Source: Deinococcus ficus
Lineage (GTDB): Bacteria > Deinococcota > Deinococci > Deinococcales > Deinococcaceae
Length of the DNA stretch: 64,000 bases
Direction: 5' to 3'
NCBI RefSeq assembly: GCF_003444775.1
Contig: NZ_CP021081.1
Location: 1,600,001 to 1,664,000 of the forward strand
Below the pieces are notes generated by a model that had not been told where the DNA came from, made no database searches, and worked only from the letters and a program-made list of their open reading frames with translations. The translations under genes were made by a program, and so were the position numbers. Below are positions 61,739 to 64,000 of this stretch, in pieces. Each line of letters opens with the position of its first letter. Position 1 is the stretch's first letter.

Positions 61739-63034
61739 TCAGGCGCGGACGTGCCCGTCGCCCTCCACGACCCATTTCGTGGTGGTGAGTTCCCGCAGAC
61801 CCATCGGCCCGCGCGCGTGCAGCTTCTGGGTGCTGATGGCGACCTCGGCGCCCAGGCCGAGCTGCCCGCCGTCGTTGAAGCGGGGGCTGGCGTTCACCAT
61901 GACGGCCGCCGAGTCCACGTCCTGCACGAACCGCCGCGCCTGCGCGTCGTCTCGGGTGAGGATCACGTCCGTATGGTTGCCGTGCGCCGCGATGAAATCC
62001 AGCGCCTCCTCCAGGCTGTCTATGGTGCGGAGGCTGGCGGTCAGCGCCAGGAACTCCTGTCCGTAATCGGTGTCCGCGGCGGGAGTGGCCGGGAGGCCGG
62101 CGGCGTGCAGCACCTCCAGGCTGGCCGGGTCGGCGCGGAGGTCCACGCCCTCCCGCACCAGCGCGCCCGCGATGGCGGGCAGGGCGGGCAGCGCCCCCCG
62201 GTGCACCAGCAGCGTGTCCAGGGCGTTGCAGGCGCTGGGCTTCTGCACCTTGGCGTTCACGAGCAGCTCGGCGGCGCGCTGCACGTCGGCCGGGTCACGC
62301 GTGAAGCTCTCGTCCAGGTACACGTGCACCACGCCGATCCCGCCCACGATCACGGGCACGGTGGCGTTCTCCACGCAGTAGCGGTGCAGGCCCGCCCCGC
62401 CGCGCGGAATGATGGCGTCCACCAGGTCGTCCAGACGTAGCAGGTCCCGCACGCGCTCCCGGTCCGGGTCGTGAATCACCTGCACCGCGCCCGCCGGCAG
62501 GCCGCAGGCGGCCAGGGCCGCGTGAATGCAGCTTTCCAGTGCGGCGTTCGTGTGCACAGTCTCCTTCCCGCCGCGCAGGATCACGGCGTTCCCGGTCATC
62601 AGGGCCAGGGCAGCCACGTCCACGGTGACGTTCGGGCGGGACTCGTAGATCACGCCCAGCACACCCAGCGGCACGCGCAGCTGCGACACGCGGACGCCGC
62701 TGGGCAGGGTGCGCGCGGCGGTGCGCTCCCCCACCGGGTCCGGCAGGGCGGCCACCGCCTGCACGTCCAGGGCCAGGGCGGCCAGGGCCGCGGGCGAGAG
62801 GCGCAGGCGGTCCAGCATCGCGGCGGGCAGCCCGGCGGCTTCCGCCTGCTGCACATCCCGGGCGTTCGCCTCCAGAATCAGGTCGGCGTGGGCGTGCAGT
62901 TCCTGCGCGAGTCGGTGCAGCGCGGCCTGCTTCTGCGCGGTGTCCAGGGAGCGCAGCGTCCGGGCGGCCTGCCGTGCCCGTACGCCCAGGTCACGGACGG
63001 TGGGCGGCGTGGGGGTGGGGTCGGCTCCGGTCAT
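61739..63034 (-). CDS. proA: Gamma-glutamyl phosphate reductase
   Basis: ProA reduces gamma-glutamyl phosphate to glutamate semialdehyde, the second step of proline synthesis. The 431 residues show [29 protein letters not shown], the catalytic Cys in [15 protein letters not shown], and the C-terminal [18 protein letters not shown] signature. proB is not adjacent. TACGCT (complement of 63041-63046) is 6 nt before the ATG, so the mRNA should be leaderless. An inverted repeat overlaps the promoter area just upstream. Confidence 0.96.
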   Translation of the reverse strand: MTGADPTPTPPTVRDLGVRARQAARTLRSLDTAQKQAALHRLAQELHAHADLILEANARDVQQAEAAGLPAAMLDRLRLSPAALAALALDVQAVAALPDPVGERTAARTLPSGVRVSQLRVPLGVLGVIYESRPNVTVDVAALALMTGNAVILRGGKETVHTNAALESCIHAALAACGLPAGAVQVIHDPDRERVRDLLRLDDLVDAIIPRGGAGLHRYCVENATVPVIVGGIGVVHVYLDESFTRDPADVQRAAELLVNAKVQKPSACNALDTLLVHRGALPALPAIAGALVREGVDLRADPASLEVLHAAGLPATPAADTDYGQEFLALTASLRTIDSLEEALDFIAAHGNHTDVILTRDDAQARRFVQDVDSAAVMVNASPRFNDGGQLGLGAEVAISTQKLHARGPMGLRELTTTKWVVEGDGHVRA

Positions 63035-63050
63035 GGGTGCAGCGTATGCG

Positions 63051-63092
63051 GCCCGGCCTGCCTGCGCGGTGGGTCGCGTAGGCAGGCCGGGC
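63051..63092. repeat. 13-bp inverted repeat between proA and the GNAT gene
   Basis: GCCCGGCCTGCCT (63051-63063) pairs perfectly with 63080-63092 around a 16-base loop. For the GNAT gene it lies downstream of the stop as a likely terminator. For proA it covers the -35 region, so transcription of the two may interact. Confidence 0.65.
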
Positions 63093-63117
63093 CGGAAGGC
63101 GGGTCAGGCGGCGTGGT

Positions 63118-64000
63118 TCAGGAGAGCTCGGGGAGGCGCAGCTGCCACTCGGTGAACTGCGCCCACGGCTGGAAGCCCAGCGCCACGTTGATGCCCAGCA
63201 TCGCCGCGTTCACGTTCGCGTTGTTCGTCTGCACCCAGTGGATGCCCGGGCATTCCTGGGCCGCGTGCTCCAGCATGGCGGCCTTCAGCCATTTGCCCAG
63301 GCCCAGTCCGCGGGCTTCGGGACGCACGGCGGTGGCGCCCTGGTACAGCAGGGGCGCGCGGTGCTGGTCCCAGAAGACCTCGGTGTAGCCGTCCAGCCGG
63401 CCGCTGGGGAGGTGCTCGGCGGCCATCAGCAGGCGGGTCTCGCCGGCCTCGACGATCATGGCCTCCCACTCGCGGACCATCTGGGGCGTGATCACCCAGT
63501 CGTCCATGTCCAGGTCGCCTTTCGGGGCGGTGTTCATGACCATCATCATGTCCACGACGCGCTCCAGGTACTCGTCCGGCACCACGGTCCAGACGTGCAG
63601 GCGGTATTCGTCGCCGTCCGGGCGGGTCTGCCAGGCGCGCAGCTGCGCGGCGTCCAGGGCGGTCATGTCCAGCCGGCTGACGCGCATGGGCAGGGCCGGC
63701 TGCGCGCCCAGGTGCCGGGCGAAGGCCTCGCCGTCCGGGTTGCGGTCGGTGGTGCCGAAGGTCACGGTGGTGCGCGCCTCGCGCCGCGCGACGCGTTCCA
63801 GTTCACGGGCGACCTGGGTGCCCAGGCCGCGGCCGCGGGCCTGGGGGTGCACGGTCAGGCGGGCGTGGGCGTTGTGGAGGTTCTGCTCGGTGTCCCAGCT
63901 CAGGCGGCCCCAGGCGAGCACCCGGGTGCCGTCGCGGATCACGAACTGGGCGTCGCGTTCGGTGGAGTTCAGGTGGGTGAGGCTCACGGCCTCCTGCTCG
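63118..64000 (-). CDS. Tandem GNAT acetyltransferase, partial (5' end outside window)
   Basis: The frame stays open to the window edge, and the first GNAT motif is closer to the end than a full domain allows, so about 40 or more N-terminal residues are missing. Two GNAT units are seen. The first has [23 protein letters not shown]. The second has [24 protein letters not shown], with acetyl-CoA-binding (R/Q)xxGxG/A loops. The end [22 protein letters not shown] is typical. A GTG at 63987 could be an internal start but is less likely. Substrate unknown. Confidence 0.85.
   Translation of the reverse strand, partial: EQEAVSLTHLNSTERDAQFVIRDGTRVLAWGRLSWDTEQNLHNAHARLTVHPQARGRGLGTQVARELERVARREARTTVTFGTTDRNPDGEAFARHLGAQPALPMRVSRLDMTALDAAQLRAWQTRPDGDEYRLHVWTVVPDEYLERVVDMMMVMNTAPKGDLDMDDWVITPQMVREWEAMIVEAGETRLLMAAEHLPSGRLDGYTEVFWDQHRAPLLYQGATAVRPEARGLGLGKWLKAAMLEHAAQECPGIHWVQTNNANVNAAMLGINVALGFQPWAQFTEWQLRLPELS

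Overview
The window is a continuous stretch of a high-GC chromosome that reads as Deinococcus. The clearest marker is a full-length DdrA homologue (26136-26735), a radiation/desiccation-response DNA-end-binding protein of this genus, with a degenerate RDRM-like palindrome in front of it. Supporting signs are a BshC bacillithiol-synthesis gene, a TilS-TadA fusion and many secreted proteins and lipoproteins. In addition, more than twenty genes carry a TAnnnT or close -10 hexamer only 6-8 nt before the start codon, the signature of the leaderless transcripts known to be common in Deinococcus. No phage, insertion sequence, CRISPR, rRNA or tRNA was seen. This is core and lineage-specific chromosome, not a mobile island.

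Layout. 1-5.6 kb: the end of recG, an SDR, a DUF4127 protein, a small membrane-anchored protein, pruA and a DUF4180 protein. 5.6-9.5 kb: two tandem DinB-family proteins, a class III aminotransferase, a WecG/TagA glycosyltransferase and a Crp-family regulator. 9.6-15.2 kb: bshC with a uridine-kinase-like gene, ftsY, and a glutaredoxin overlapping a membrane Ser/Thr kinase that has an NHL propeller. 15.4-22.9 kb: a leaderless small ORF coupled to a 611-residue unknown protein, a glycosyltransferase, proC, prmA-rsmE, ilvE and hisB-hisH. 23-26 kb: an AT-richer regulatory stretch, then a subtilisin-like and a trypsin-like protease ending in nearly the same 94-residue domain. 26-42 kb: ddrA with a coupled micro-membrane protein, tam, hrpB, an SDR/flavin-oxidoreductase pair, a cell-wall amidase, a (p)ppGpp-synthetase-like gene, tilS-tadA, a peroxiredoxin, a 3-methyladenine glycosylase, DUF937 and PRC-barrel proteins, and a two-gene P-loop/enolase-superfamily operon. 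42-52.5 kb: a second subtilase lipoprotein, potABCD, map, a D-aminopeptidase, small exported proteins and an MFS exporter. 52.5-64 kb: a maltose-type importer (malEFG without malK), exported proteins, a PspA homologue, dxs, proA and a tandem-GNAT acetyltransferase cut by the window edge.

Themes. Stress tolerance recurs: ddrA, aag, recG, bacillithiol synthesis, BCP peroxiredoxin, glutaredoxin, PspA, a PRC/LEA-like protein and alarmone synthesis. Peptide and amino-acid use is a second theme, with three secreted proteases, a D-aminopeptidase, polyamine uptake and the dispersed proline genes pruA, proC and proA. Genes are packed tightly, with repeated 4-bp ATGA/GTGA stop-start overlaps and strong hairpin terminators between units.
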